Assembly (NCBI RefSeq): GCF_028369105.1 | Contig: NZ_JAQNDO010000001.1 | Location: forward strand, 7,596,501 to 7,660,500 | Direction: 5' to 3' | DNA: 64,000 bases | From: Polyangium mundeleinium | GTDB taxonomy: Bacteria; Myxococcota_A; Polyangia; Polyangiales; Polyangiaceae | Shown here: positions 25,301 through 32,684 of the stretch, in pieces | Numbering within the stretch: position 1 is the stretch's first letter | Layout: every line of letters begins with the position of its first letter | The notes under the pieces: generated by a model | Told to the model about the DNA's origin: nothing | Database searches by the model: none | Seen by the model: only the letters and a program-made list of their open reading frames with translations | Position numbers and translations under genes: made by a program

Positions 25301-25812
25301 GGCTCGACGTGGCGACGAAGCTCGAAAAGGTCGCGCCCACGGAGCCCGAGATGCACGAGGTGCGTGTGGGCGTGCTCAGCGCGCTCGACCCGACGCATCC
25401 GGAATGGAAAGACTGGTTCACGCGCGCCCGCGAGGTCATGCCCAAGGACCACAAGCTGGTCCAGCGCATGGCGGCGCTGGCCTTCCGCGGTGGGCTCGCG
25501 GACGTCAGTACCGCGCTTTTGGACCAGGCGATCGAGGCGGCCCGCGGCGCGTCCTATCCGGACATCACGCTCCAAGAGACCGTTTCGGTGATGGCCGAGG
25601 CCGGCGACCTCGCCGGCGCGCATCGCGCGTTCATCGCGATCAGCAAGGGCATGCGCTCGTATCGGAACGGGCCGCTGCTGACCGCCGCCGCGACGCGTGG
25701 GTTGTGGGCGGCGGTGGTCGATGTCTTGCGGCAGATGCCCCCGGACATCAATGGCGGGCCCAAGCGCGGGCTCTCGATCTTGCTGGCGGCGACCGATCGC
25801 GACGGGTTCTAG
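22378..25812 (+). CDS. BRCT domain fused to a beta-propeller and helical repeats
   Basis: A 1144-residue soluble protein. Residues about 5-75 form a BRCT domain close to that of NAD-dependent DNA ligase: TVVLTGTFSKLKRAEAEKKL, VGKSTHILFAGEKAGSKIDAA, LGITVLGEDELMALL. Residues about 140-560 carry WD40-like or quinoprotein-like blades (LSPDGRFLATGSW, GVLQIWDVRAG, QLFALDAKTGKILWEQ, GFSWRPDGRAAAIS). From about 640 onward the protein is alpha-helical repeats of TPR type (RTLAERTMALGLFDRAAAAL, LLGETARGEKLLSLAIATV, TTLGRLDVATKLEKVAPTEP). BRCT normally binds phospho-peptides or DNA ends, so this could be a scaffold that reads phosphorylated partners. No catalytic motif is seen. ATG 22378 is directly preceded by the inverted repeat. 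Confidence 0.85.
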   Translation: MSLDVRDKTVVLTGTFSKLKRAEAEKKLAALGAKIGGSVGKSTHILFAGEKAGSKIDAAGRLGITVLGEDELMALLAGTSKKPAKARAASSAFAALDPKAPGPSLAAAIEALPWDDFEADRDLPALREVLYAHEAAHGITAAHRAATARIRPQATLGHAHGHDVEVSECELSPDGRFLATGSWVGDDYDHGGVLQIWDVRAGRCVNMLRVRGGVGWPDYGGCLQWRPDGKRVGLAFDTNGVGSFDPFGKSGEPDSCAYVTDGWNRPPSWGWSSNNRDVYIACWGPNLALGAIVPLVGRRPQPRWCESIGRAAPNDPNSEPRLQPMSGLDWSHPDRIVGYSGRSQLFALDAKTGKILWEQKAHPPVSFSPDGSEFAMHPAGIVYYDARTGLPNGKVPMHVGAASLIYSRDGARLAALVQPENEWGAAPGIFLYDRGTYRYSPDLPAPGTDETYGFSWRPDGRAAAISAAGRLQVWELGETPVRVLDIAEPSGGVSYGDGVLVSLTTKGLAFLQERDGAEIGRFRPAVEASGESPLSLDGDDFGSTWDWNPAFPLDGERVAAALPEGVVIGPLDASATVAEVDAKITWIVNRKWAWPWRWGEAKVWPDAAAAAADPAAPASFKRKFGKKGKVPARTPKAKWPMEGGSLDDIAALVEEAVKKFENPHFESEYRRTLAERTMALGLFDRAAAALDGTGGWSAWKNPWHAACARAEAVVAALAWRKGPPLTDAQTAALRRWLGEAEKLLTKKEAKQQNPLPARAMMGAGWVLLGETARGEKLLSLAIATVDPEDNPGENRRVVAEALCAVGRIREAIDMIAGCEEKPSWTETRPAFSAICPRASAEELSHLVSRMKARDAHNEFELLDRGLSRLLALKAWDAAVAWIDEFDGLSTTRASLRLVTEMVAAGEAARAEAAIAKQLVPKYASCAEFLLGLARVAPERAGKHLPTIAKAAPKLREQWNRDFLRHLAAAATTLGRLDVATKLEKVAPTEPEMHEVRVGVLSALDPTHPEWKDWFTRAREVMPKDHKLVQRMAALAFRGGLADVSTALLDQAIEAARGASYPDITLQETVSVMAEAGDLAGAHRAFIAISKGMRSYRNGPLLTAAATRGLWAAVVDVLRQMPPDINGGPKRGLSILLAATDRDGF

Positions 25813-26167
25813 CCGGAGCCCCGTTGCGCAAAACCTTCGGCGTCGCGCGGGCGCCGACGACCCCGGCGTGGCTGCTCTTCGCCCCCCACCCCGCTCCCGC
25901 CTCCGCGCTTGCTCCCGCCTCCGCGCGTGATGCCCGCCTACAGTAAAAAATGTTTGTTTACCATCAATGCCGTCGCGATGGGCGAACCTTTCATGTAGCG
26001 TGGCCTCGGCGATGGGGTTTTGCGGGGAGACAGGCGGGACGCTGCGCGTGATCGCAGCATCCGGGGGGACCTACCACCGAGCGCCTCTGGCTTCGAGCGG
26101 CCGCGGGCGCGCTTCTCGCCCTCCCGTGCACGTACCGCCGCAGCTTCCACGCACGAGGGAGAGGCCA
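25813..26167. other. Intergenic region with an AT-rich promoter-like patch, 355 bp
   Basis: No gene. Between about 25941 and 25966 lies an A/T-rich patch with the dyad GTAAA-N9-TTTAC (25943-25961). Further on, TGTAGCGT near 25994 loosely resembles the -10-like elements at 21478 and 57116. These are the likely control sequences of the TPR/CBM3/kinase operon. Confidence 0.4.
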
Positions 26168-27253
26168 ATGAGCTGCACCCGCAATCGCGTGATCCCGTGT
26201 TTCGTGGTCGCCCTGTTCCTCTGCACGGCGACGCCCGCGATCGCCCGGGGGGAGGGAGACGCCGCGACGGGGGGCCAAACCCAAAGCACTCCATCCGCGC
26301 AGGATCTTTACACTTCAGCGCAAAAGCTCTTCGATCAAGGCAACTTCGCCGAGGCGCTCATTGGGTTTCGCCACGCCTACAATGCTTCAGGCAGCCCGAA
26401 CGCGCGCATCATGATAGGCACCTGCCTCGTCGCGCTCGGGAGGACGGTCGAGGCCTACGAGGAAATGTCCGCGACGCTGCACGAGGCCACGAAGCGCGCG
26501 GAGACCGAGCCGAAATACGTGCGGACCCGCGACGCCGCCGCGAAGCACGTCGCGCTCCTCGAGTCGAAGGTGGGAAAACTCGTCGTCGAGCTCGTGAATC
26601 CCGCGGGCGTCGACGTGACGGTCAATGGCACACGTTTACCGCCGGACAAACGGGGCGTTCCCGTCGCGGTGGACCCGGGGACGGTCGTCGTGACGGCGAC
26701 CCATACGGACGGACGCGTCGAGCGGCGGGAGCAGGCGGTCCAGGCGGGCGAGAGCGCGCAGGTGACGGTGGTGTTCCCGGAGCCGCCGCCCAAGAAGGTC
26801 GAGCCGAAGGGCCCGGTGCGCGTGGAGGTCCCGAAGCCGGCCGGCGACGAGGTCCGGAAGGGCGGCGCCGTGCGGACGGCGGGAATCGCGCTCGCGGGCG
26901 TGGGTGTCGCGGGGCTCGTGGTCTTCGGCGTGACGGGGCTCATGGCCCGGAGCCGGTTCGCGACGCTCGAAGACGAGTGCCACGCCGCGCGCTGTACCGA
27001 GCTGAAATATGCCGACGTCGTCGACAGCGGGATGGCGCTGACCACGGCCGCCAATGTCAGCCTCGCCCTGGGCGCAGCAGGGCTCGTCGGCGGGGGGCTC
27101 ATGTTCTGGCTCGGCGGGCCGTCGGCCGGTCGCGGAGCTGCGCCCTCGGAGCCTTCACGCACGAGCTTCGGTTCGCCCGAAGGCCCCGCCGTGGGCGCGG
27201 GTTTCACGATGTCCCCGGGGCGCGCGGGCTTTCACTGCACGGTAGCTTTTTAG
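26168..27253 (+). CDS. Exported TPR/PEGA-type protein with C-terminal membrane segments
   Basis: A 361-residue envelope protein. A signal peptide (VIPCFVVALFLCTATPAIA) is followed by TPR-like repeats (LYTSAQKLFDQGNFAEALIGFRH, ARIMIGTCLVALGRTVEAYEE), then a PEGA-like beta domain (LVVELVNPAGVDVTVNGTRLP, VAVDPGTVVVTATHTDGRVE). The C-terminal part has two hydrophobic helices (VRTAGIALAGVGVAGLVVFG and SLALGAAGLVGGGLMFWLGG) flanking a short Cys-containing loop (DECHAARCTELKY). This architecture is widespread in Polyangia next to Ser/Thr kinases. Start ATG 26168 (MSCTRNRVIP); upstream in-frame ATGs lie in the regulatory region. The CBM3 lipoprotein starts 9 bp downstream and the kinase follows, forming a three-gene operon. 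Confidence 0.8.
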   Translation: MSCTRNRVIPCFVVALFLCTATPAIARGEGDAATGGQTQSTPSAQDLYTSAQKLFDQGNFAEALIGFRHAYNASGSPNARIMIGTCLVALGRTVEAYEEMSATLHEATKRAETEPKYVRTRDAAAKHVALLESKVGKLVVELVNPAGVDVTVNGTRLPPDKRGVPVAVDPGTVVVTATHTDGRVERREQAVQAGESAQVTVVFPEPPPKKVEPKGPVRVEVPKPAGDEVRKGGAVRTAGIALAGVGVAGLVVFGVTGLMARSRFATLEDECHAARCTELKYADVVDSGMALTTAANVSLALGAAGLVGGGLMFWLGGPSAGRGAAPSEPSRTSFGSPEGPAVGAGFTMSPGRAGFHCTVAF

Positions 27254-27262
27254 GAGGGGGAA

Positions 27263-27967
27263 ATGGGTTCGATTCGTAGGCGTGGTCCCGCGTCGTCTCC
27301 CCTGCTCGCCGTCGCCGCCGTCGCCGCGGTCTTCGTCAGCGCGTGTAGCTTCGATTGGGAGGGCTACGATCCTCGGCTCGCCCCCAGCGGCGGGACCGGG
27401 GCCACGGGTCCCGGAACGGGCGGCGCCGGAGGAGATGCCGGCGCGGGCGGCGCGGGCCTCGGCGGCATGGGCGGCGGTGGCATGGGCGGCGGCATGGGCG
27501 GCGGCGGCCCGCCTCCGGGCGGCCTTCGGTTGCAATACAAGACGGCCAACGCGAAGGCCGAGGACATCCAGGTCCAGCCGCACTTCAAGATCGTGAACGA
27601 CACGCAGGACACCGTGCCGCTGAGCGACCTCACGATCCGCTACTGGTTCACGAGGGACGGCGGGGCGAACTTCATCTACGATTGCGACTTCGCCCCGTTC
27701 AACTGCATTCACACTTCGGGGACGTTCGGCGTGGCGACCGGCGTGAAAGCCGACACGTACCTCACGATATCGTTCACGCCCGACGCCGGCGTGCTCGTCG
27801 CCGGTGACAACAGCGGGGAGATCCAGGCGCGCCTGCACACGCAGAACTTCACGACCGTGAACCAGACGAACGATTATTCGTTCGATCCGATGAAGGTCGA
27901 CTTCGCCGAGTGGTCGAAGGTCACGCTCTATTCGAAGGGTGTGCTCGTTTGGGGAAACGAGCCTTGA
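27263..27967 (+). CDS. CBM3-domain lipoprotein
   Basis: A 234-residue lipoprotein with a strong AGGAGGGGG ribosome site before ATG 27263. The signal peptide ends in the lipobox VSAC (VAAVAAVFVSACSFDWEGY). A long Gly/Met-rich linker spans about residues 42-88. The remaining ~145 residues form a family 3 carbohydrate-binding module: LRLQYKTANAKAEDIQVQPH, FKIVNDTQDTVPLSDLTIRYW, YDCDFAPFNCIHTSG, TNDYSFDPMKVDFAEWSKVT, VLVWGNEP. CBM3 binds crystalline cellulose or chitin; here no catalytic domain is attached, so the protein should anchor the cell to, or sense, polysaccharide. It is the middle gene of an operon with a TPR protein and a Ser/Thr kinase, an unusual setting that suggests surface sensing. 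Confidence 0.9.
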   Translation: MGSIRRRGPASSPLLAVAAVAAVFVSACSFDWEGYDPRLAPSGGTGATGPGTGGAGGDAGAGGAGLGGMGGGGMGGGMGGGGPPPGGLRLQYKTANAKAEDIQVQPHFKIVNDTQDTVPLSDLTIRYWFTRDGGANFIYDCDFAPFNCIHTSGTFGVATGVKADTYLTISFTPDAGVLVAGDNSGEIQARLHTQNFTTVNQTNDYSFDPMKVDFAEWSKVTLYSKGVLVWGNEP

Positions 27968-27977
27968 GGGGAGCACG

Positions 27978-29432
27978 ATGGATCTGCGCGGAGGGCGGTA
28001 CGAGATCCTGCACTTGATCGCATCGGGCGGAATGGCGACCGTGTACCTCGGGCGCGCCCGCGGCATGGGCGGCTTCGAACGGCTCGTGGCGGTCAAGACG
28101 ATGCACGCGCACCTCGCCGACGAGCCCGAGTTCGTCGCGATGTTCCTCGACGAGGCGCGCCTCGCCGCGCAGATCCGCCACCCGAACGTGGTCGGCACGA
28201 TCGACGTCCAGCAGGACGATCGAGGCGTGTTCATCGTGATGGAGTACATCGAGGGAGCTTCCTTGCAGCAGCTCCTGCGCGCCCTCCAGAAGCAAGGGAA
28301 CACGCTGCCGCTCGAGATCGCGCTCCGCGTGTTTCTGGACATGCTCGCCGGGCTGCACGCCGCGCACGAGCTGACGGACGCGCAGGGCAAACCCCTCCAC
28401 CTCGTGCATCGCGACGTATCGCCGCAGAATGTCCTCCTCGGCGTGGACGGCGTCGCGAGGATCACGGATTTCGGTGTGGCGCGGGCCGAGGCGCGTATCT
28501 CGACGACCCACGGCTCGCAGCTCAAGGGCAAAATCGGATACATGTCGCCCGAGCAAGCGGGGCGATTGCCGGTCGATCGGCGGACGGACGTCTACGCGGC
28601 CGCCGTCTTGTTGTGGGAGCTCATGGCGCTGCAGCGGCTCATCCGCGGCGACAGCGAGGCCGAGATGCTCGCGAAGGTCGTGGCGAGCGAGACGCCCTCC
28701 CCGCGCTCCGTGAACCCCGACGTACCGGAGGCGCTCGACGCGGTGTGCATGCGCGCGCTCGAGAAAAACCCGGACGATCGATATTCCACGGCGGCCGATT
28801 TCGCCGAAGCCCTGGACGAAGCCGCCCGCAGCATGGGAATGAAAATCGCCACGCCGCGCGCCGTGGCCTCGTTCGTCCGGGCCCATGGGATCCAGACCCC
28901 GCCGGTCGATCTGCGCGCGAAGAGCAACACGGAAGGCCAGGCCGCGCAGGTCGCGACGCGCATCGAGAATCCCCTCTCCGGGCGAGCGCCGGCCGCGAGC
29001 TCCCCCGACAGGAAGTCCTCGGAGAGCGCGTCGGCCGTGATCGTGCCGCCGGACGAGAGCCGTGGCAGGCGCATGCGGACGGCGCCGCTCGTGATGGCGA
29101 GCGTCGCGGCCGTCGCACTCGCCGGCGGCGCTTTCTGGATACTTCGTGCGCCGAGGACAAACGAAGGCGCGCCCGTGGTGTTGTCGCAGCCGGTGCCGTC
29201 CGTGGATCCCCCGACGATCGCGCCGACGCCGAGCATAGCCATCACACCGGCGCCCCCGCCGAGCGCCTCCGCGGCGCCCGCGCCTCCCGCGGCGGAGTCC
29301 GCGCGGGCGGCGCCCTCTTCGTCGAACACGGGAAAGGCCGCAACGACGACGAAGCGTGATCCGAGCGCGCCCCCGACGGCGACCGCGAAGTCTTCGGGCG
29401 GGGGCCCGATCTATCGCCCGCAGGAGCTTTAG
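27978..29432 (+). CDS. Ser/Thr protein kinase with one transmembrane segment
   Basis: A 484-residue membrane kinase. The catalytic domain spans about residues 8-270: glycine loop IASGGMATVYLGRARG, ATP lysine in LVAVKTMHAHLA, catalytic loop HLVHRDVSPQNVLL, metal loop ITDFGVARAEA, activation segment KGKIGYMSPEQAG and RTDVYAAAVLLWELM. A Ser/Pro-rich linker leads to a transmembrane helix near residue 375 (APLVMASVAAVALAGGAFWIL) and an extracytoplasmic Pro/Ala/Ser tail of about 90 residues. Catalytic loop HRDVSPQN is the common myxobacterial variant with Ser for Lys. The start is ATG 27978, 10 bp after the CBM3 gene stop. It may phosphorylate regulators in response to surface or substrate contact; that is inference from the operon. 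Confidence 0.9.
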   Translation: MDLRGGRYEILHLIASGGMATVYLGRARGMGGFERLVAVKTMHAHLADEPEFVAMFLDEARLAAQIRHPNVVGTIDVQQDDRGVFIVMEYIEGASLQQLLRALQKQGNTLPLEIALRVFLDMLAGLHAAHELTDAQGKPLHLVHRDVSPQNVLLGVDGVARITDFGVARAEARISTTHGSQLKGKIGYMSPEQAGRLPVDRRTDVYAAAVLLWELMALQRLIRGDSEAEMLAKVVASETPSPRSVNPDVPEALDAVCMRALEKNPDDRYSTAADFAEALDEAARSMGMKIATPRAVASFVRAHGIQTPPVDLRAKSNTEGQAAQVATRIENPLSGRAPAASSPDRKSSESASAVIVPPDESRGRRMRTAPLVMASVAAVALAGGAFWILRAPRTNEGAPVVLSQPVPSVDPPTIAPTPSIAITPAPPPSASAAPAPPAAESARAAPSSSNTGKAATTTKRDPSAPPTATAKSSGGGPIYRPQEL

Positions 29433-29459
29433 CTGTTCATGGGCTGAAAGGCGCGCGCC

Positions 29460-30023
29460 TCACCGCGGCTCCGCAATCGTCGCGAGCGCGGCGAAGATAC
29501 GCTCGGCCGGTGCCGCGCGCCGCGGTCGCATCAAGAGCAGAGGATCGATGGGCGCGAAGAGCGTCGCGGCGGGGCGCGCCTCGAAGTGCAAGTGAGGGAC
29601 ACCATTCGCGTTCCCGCTGTCCCCCACGTAGCCGAGGAGTGTTCCTTTGGAGACGACCTGCCCGACATGAAGCCCTGGGGCGTACCCATTGAGGTGCGCA
29701 TAAAAGAAAAGCAGTGCCCCACGACCGGCCACGAAGACGACGTTCCCGCCGCGCGGCTGCTTTTCGATCTCCACCACCACCCCCCACGCGGCGCTGCGCA
29801 CCGGCGTGCCACGGGGCGCGAGGATGTCGATGCCTTGATGGCGCGAACGCCGGCCGTCGCGCGGCGCGCCAAAGGAGGGTGGAATGCGCGCGGGCGACAC
29901 GCCATCGACCGGCGGGTGAAGAGGAGCGCCGTCGAAGGCATAAGCCGCCCATGACAAGACGTGGCCGAGCACGAAGCTCAGGAGCGCGATCTTTCTTCGT
30001 CGGGAGGGCGGCTGGCGCTTCAC
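29460..30023 (-). CDS. M23 (LytM-type) peptidase
   Basis: A 187-residue exported zinc metallopeptidase that should cut peptidoglycan cross-links. An N-terminal hydrophobic segment (RRKIALLSFVLGHVLSWAAYAF) acts as signal or anchor. The M23 domain shows RSRHQGIDILAPRGTPV (first zinc His and Asp), FFYAHLNGYAPGLHVGQVV, GYVGDSGNANGVPHLHFEARP (HxH, third ligand), and the usual beta-roll between. All metal ligands are present, so it is probably active. Its start overlaps the stop of the radical SAM gene by 4 bp (ATGA), so the two are co-translated; why is not obvious. It is convergent with the kinase operon. Confidence 0.88.
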   Translation of the reverse strand: MKRQPPSRRRKIALLSFVLGHVLSWAAYAFDGAPLHPPVDGVSPARIPPSFGAPRDGRRSRHQGIDILAPRGTPVRSAAWGVVVEIEKQPRGGNVVFVAGRGALLFFYAHLNGYAPGLHVGQVVSKGTLLGYVGDSGNANGVPHLHFEARPAATLFAPIDPLLLMRPRRAAPAERIFAALATIAEPR

Positions 30024-31486
30024 CGAAGGCCTGCCGCGCTGGCAATGGGTGCCGCGGAGGGCGCTTCTTCACGTCCCGCGGCGCTCTTCTTTTCAGCGCG
30101 CCGCACGCCGAGTTGCGACAGCCGTAACGGCGCCTCCCTCGGATCGGGGTGCACGATCCGCCCCTCTCCGTCGATGGGCGGCGATGCCGGCTCATTGCCC
30201 ATGAGCTGTTTCAGTCCGTAAAATCCGTTCATCGCCGCCGACAGCATCATCCCGCCGCGGCTCAATTGCCGGGCTCCACGCGCGAGCCGATCCATCACCA
30301 GCGCCGGCGAGAAGGCGCGGTTCCAGAGCCGCCGGTGCGCCGTGAGCAGCTCGTCGGGGCGCATTTTCGCGGGTCGGAAGGCCACGCCGTAGCCGGTGTA
30401 ATGGCCCCAGTCGCGCTCCGTGAGGATCCGGCCTTCGCGCAGGTACTCGTCGTAAAGCGGTGTGCCGCGGAAGGGGGTGAGCACGCTCAGGAAGGGCACG
30501 TCCACGCCCACGGCGTTGAGGCGATCGGCGGTCGCGACGATCGCCTCCGGCGTTTGATCGTCGAAGCCCGAGATGAAGCCGGCCATCACGCAGATCCCCC
30601 GGTCGTGGAGGCGCTCGATCGCGTCGCGGTATTCGCGCACCCGATTCTGGCGTTTGTCGACGCTGCGGAGATCCGCCTCGTCGAGGCTCTCGATGCCGAG
30701 GAAGATGCCGATGCATCCGGATCGCTCCATGAGGTCGAGCAGCTCGCGATCCTTGACGATGTCGATCGACGCCTGCGTCAGCCACCACCGATCGAGGCCC
30801 ACCATCGCGCGGAGCAGCTCCTTGGCCCAGCGCCGCTGGACGAGGAGATTGTCGTCCCAGAACCAGGCGACCTTGTCCTGCCAGAAACGAGGGAACCGCG
30901 TGGTCGCGATGTCGCGCACGACGTCGTCCACCGGACGCACGCGGAAGCCCGGGTTCAAATCGGGCACGGTGCAGAAGCTGCACGTGAAGGGACAGCCCCG
31001 CGTGGCCTGGAGGACGCGCGGGACGAGGAAGCGGTCTTCGAGCAGATCGTACCGGGGCGTCGGCAATCCAGCGAGCGATGCCGGCTCCCCGCGGTACACG
31101 CGGCGCGGTGTTCCCCGCTCGAGATCACGCAAAAGCTCGGGCCACACCGACTCGGCCTCGCCGGTGACGACCACGTCGACATGTTCGAGGGCCTCTTCGG
31201 TCCAGTACGAGACGTGCGGGCCGCCGGCGACCACACGCACGCCGAGCGCACGGTAACGATCGGCGAGCTGATACGCGCGGCGGGCGAATCCCGAGAAAAA
31301 CGAGAGGGCGACGACATCCGGCGTCGTATCGACGGGGACGGGGCGCACTTGCTCGTGAATGACCTCCACCTCGTGCTCGGACGGCGTGATCGCCGCGAGG
31401 TGGATCCCCGTCACGGGCGGGACGAAGTGCCATTGATGACCGTGACGGTAGCGGGGCACGTAATCGACGACGATCCTCACCTTCAT
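30020..31486 (-). CDS. B12-binding-domain radical SAM protein
   Basis: A 488-residue iron-sulfur enzyme. The N-terminal cobalamin-binding-like domain (about 1-140) shows VVALSFFSGFARRAYQLADRY, VVAGGPHVSYWTEEALEHVD and VVVTGEAESVWPELLRD. The radical SAM core starts near residue 155 with the cluster motif CPFTCSFC in LQATRGCPFTCSFCTVPD, and includes WFWDDNLLVQRRWAKELL, CIGIFLGIESLDEADLRSV and GFISGFDDQTPEAIVATADRL. Class B enzymes of this shape methylate unactivated carbon or phosphorus or rearrange carbon skeletons in cofactor, lipid and antibiotic pathways; the substrate here is unknown. Start ATG 31486 (MKVRIVVDYVPRY); upstream codons lie in the control region shared with the LytS/LytTR operon. 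Overlaps the M23 gene by 4 bp. Confidence 0.9.
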   Translation of the reverse strand: MKVRIVVDYVPRYRHGHQWHFVPPVTGIHLAAITPSEHEVEVIHEQVRPVPVDTTPDVVALSFFSGFARRAYQLADRYRALGVRVVAGGPHVSYWTEEALEHVDVVVTGEAESVWPELLRDLERGTPRRVYRGEPASLAGLPTPRYDLLEDRFLVPRVLQATRGCPFTCSFCTVPDLNPGFRVRPVDDVVRDIATTRFPRFWQDKVAWFWDDNLLVQRRWAKELLRAMVGLDRWWLTQASIDIVKDRELLDLMERSGCIGIFLGIESLDEADLRSVDKRQNRVREYRDAIERLHDRGICVMAGFISGFDDQTPEAIVATADRLNAVGVDVPFLSVLTPFRGTPLYDEYLREGRILTERDWGHYTGYGVAFRPAKMRPDELLTAHRRLWNRAFSPALVMDRLARGARQLSRGGMMLSAAMNGFYGLKQLMGNEPASPPIDGEGRIVHPDPREAPLRLSQLGVRRAEKKSAAGREEAPSAAPIASAAGLR

Positions 31487-31549
31487 CGTGGGTCTCCTGG
31501 GAACACGACGATAGCCGCGGCAGCCGGGCGAGCCGCGCAAAGGTGCGTG

Positions 31550-31602
31550 AACGGTCGACCGTGGGGCGCGAGCGGTCGCGGAGCCGTGCCGAGCGGTCGC
31601 AC
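31550..31602 (+). promoter_or_regulatory. Three direct repeats at exact 21-bp spacing, candidate LytTR operator
   Basis: A(G/A)CGGTCG occurs at 31550, 31571 and 31592, with 21 bp from start to start each time. LytTR-domain regulators bind direct repeats about two helical turns apart on the same DNA face. The repeats end 39 bp before the histidine kinase start at 31641 and 64 bp upstream of the divergent radical SAM start, so they could control either side. Confidence 0.5.
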
Positions 31603-31640
31603 GTTCCGCCGTGTCGTGAGATCAGCTATCACCTTCGCCA

Positions 31641-32684
31641 ATGACGGCGAACGTGGCCTCCGGATCCGAGCAGCCTTCCGAGCCCCTCGCGCTCGCGACC
31701 CTCCGCGCCCTCGCCGCGCCGCGCCGCCTCGTCCCGATCCTCGTGGTGTTCGTCTCGCTCCTCATCGCGCAGGCGCGCTCCGGCGGCTCGGCCTCGCTCG
31801 CGGTCGGCGTCGCGCTCTGCGCCTCGTTCACGCTGCTCGCGCCGGTCTCGTGGCGCGTGATCGCCGCCGATCGCCCCACGCTGCTGCGCATCCTCGCTTA
31901 TGCGGCGCTCGGCGTGATCGTGGTCTTCGGCATCGGCGGCGTGATCCCTCGCTGGCTCCGCCTACCGCCGAGCTTGCTCACCGCCCCGTGGAACCTGCTC
32001 AGCTCGCTCGCGCTCTACTGGGTCGGCGGCTGGGGGCTCGGTCGGGACATCGATCTCGAAGCGCGGCTCGTCGCCCAGCGGGAGCGCGCCGAGAAGCTCG
32101 CACGCGAGGCGGAGCGCGCGCAGCTCCTCGCCCTGCGCGCGCACCTCGATCCCCATTTCCTTTTCAACACGCTGAACGCCATCGCCGAGTGGTGCCGCGT
32201 CGATGGCGCGGTCGCCGAGCAGGCCGTGCTGCGCCTGGCGTCGATGCTGCGCGCGGTCCTCGCCGGCGTGCGCGCCGAATGGTGGCCGCTCGAGCAGGAG
32301 CTCGCGCTCGTGCATACACTCTTCGAACTCTTCAGCCTGCGCGATCCGTCGCGATTCACCGTGGTCACGGAGATCGATCCGGACGCCTCGCCCTGGCCGG
32401 TGCCGCCGCTCGTGCTCCTGCCGCTCGCGGAAAACGCGATGAAACACGGCCCCGGCGCGGGGCACAAGGGAGAGGTGCGCCTCGCGATCCAATGCACGAA
32501 AGGCGCGCTCCGCATCACACTCTCGAATCCAGGCCCCTACACGGGCCCGAGGTCCGGCAGCGACGGGCTGCCCACCGTGGAGCGAAGGCTCGCGCTCGCC
32601 TACGACGGGCGCGCGCGCCTCTCGATACGCGGCGAAGGCGACCACACGCGGGTCGACCTCGAGCTGCCGGAGGTGAGCTCGTGA
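31641..32684 (+). CDS. LytS/YehU-type sensor histidine kinase
   Basis: A 347-residue membrane histidine kinase of the His_kinase (PF06580) class. About four hydrophobic helices occupy residues 28-135 (RLVPILVVFVSLLIAQARS, ILAYAALGVIVVFGIGGVIP, LLTAPWNLLSSLALYWVGGW), without a large extracytoplasmic sensor. A coiled linker leads to the phosphoacceptor motif LRAHLDPHFLFNTLNAI (His in DPHFLFN) near residue 175, and an ATPase domain with LLPLAENAMKHGPGAG (N box) and ITLSNPG. It pairs with the LytTR regulator that overlaps its stop by 4 bp (GTGA). The direct repeats just upstream suggest autoregulation. Confidence 0.9.
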   Translation: MTANVASGSEQPSEPLALATLRALAAPRRLVPILVVFVSLLIAQARSGGSASLAVGVALCASFTLLAPVSWRVIAADRPTLLRILAYAALGVIVVFGIGGVIPRWLRLPPSLLTAPWNLLSSLALYWVGGWGLGRDIDLEARLVAQRERAEKLAREAERAQLLALRAHLDPHFLFNTLNAIAEWCRVDGAVAEQAVLRLASMLRAVLAGVRAEWWPLEQELALVHTLFELFSLRDPSRFTVVTEIDPDASPWPVPPLVLLPLAENAMKHGPGAGHKGEVRLAIQCTKGALRITLSNPGPYTGPRSGSDGLPTVERRLALAYDGRARLSIRGEGDHTRVDLELPEVSS

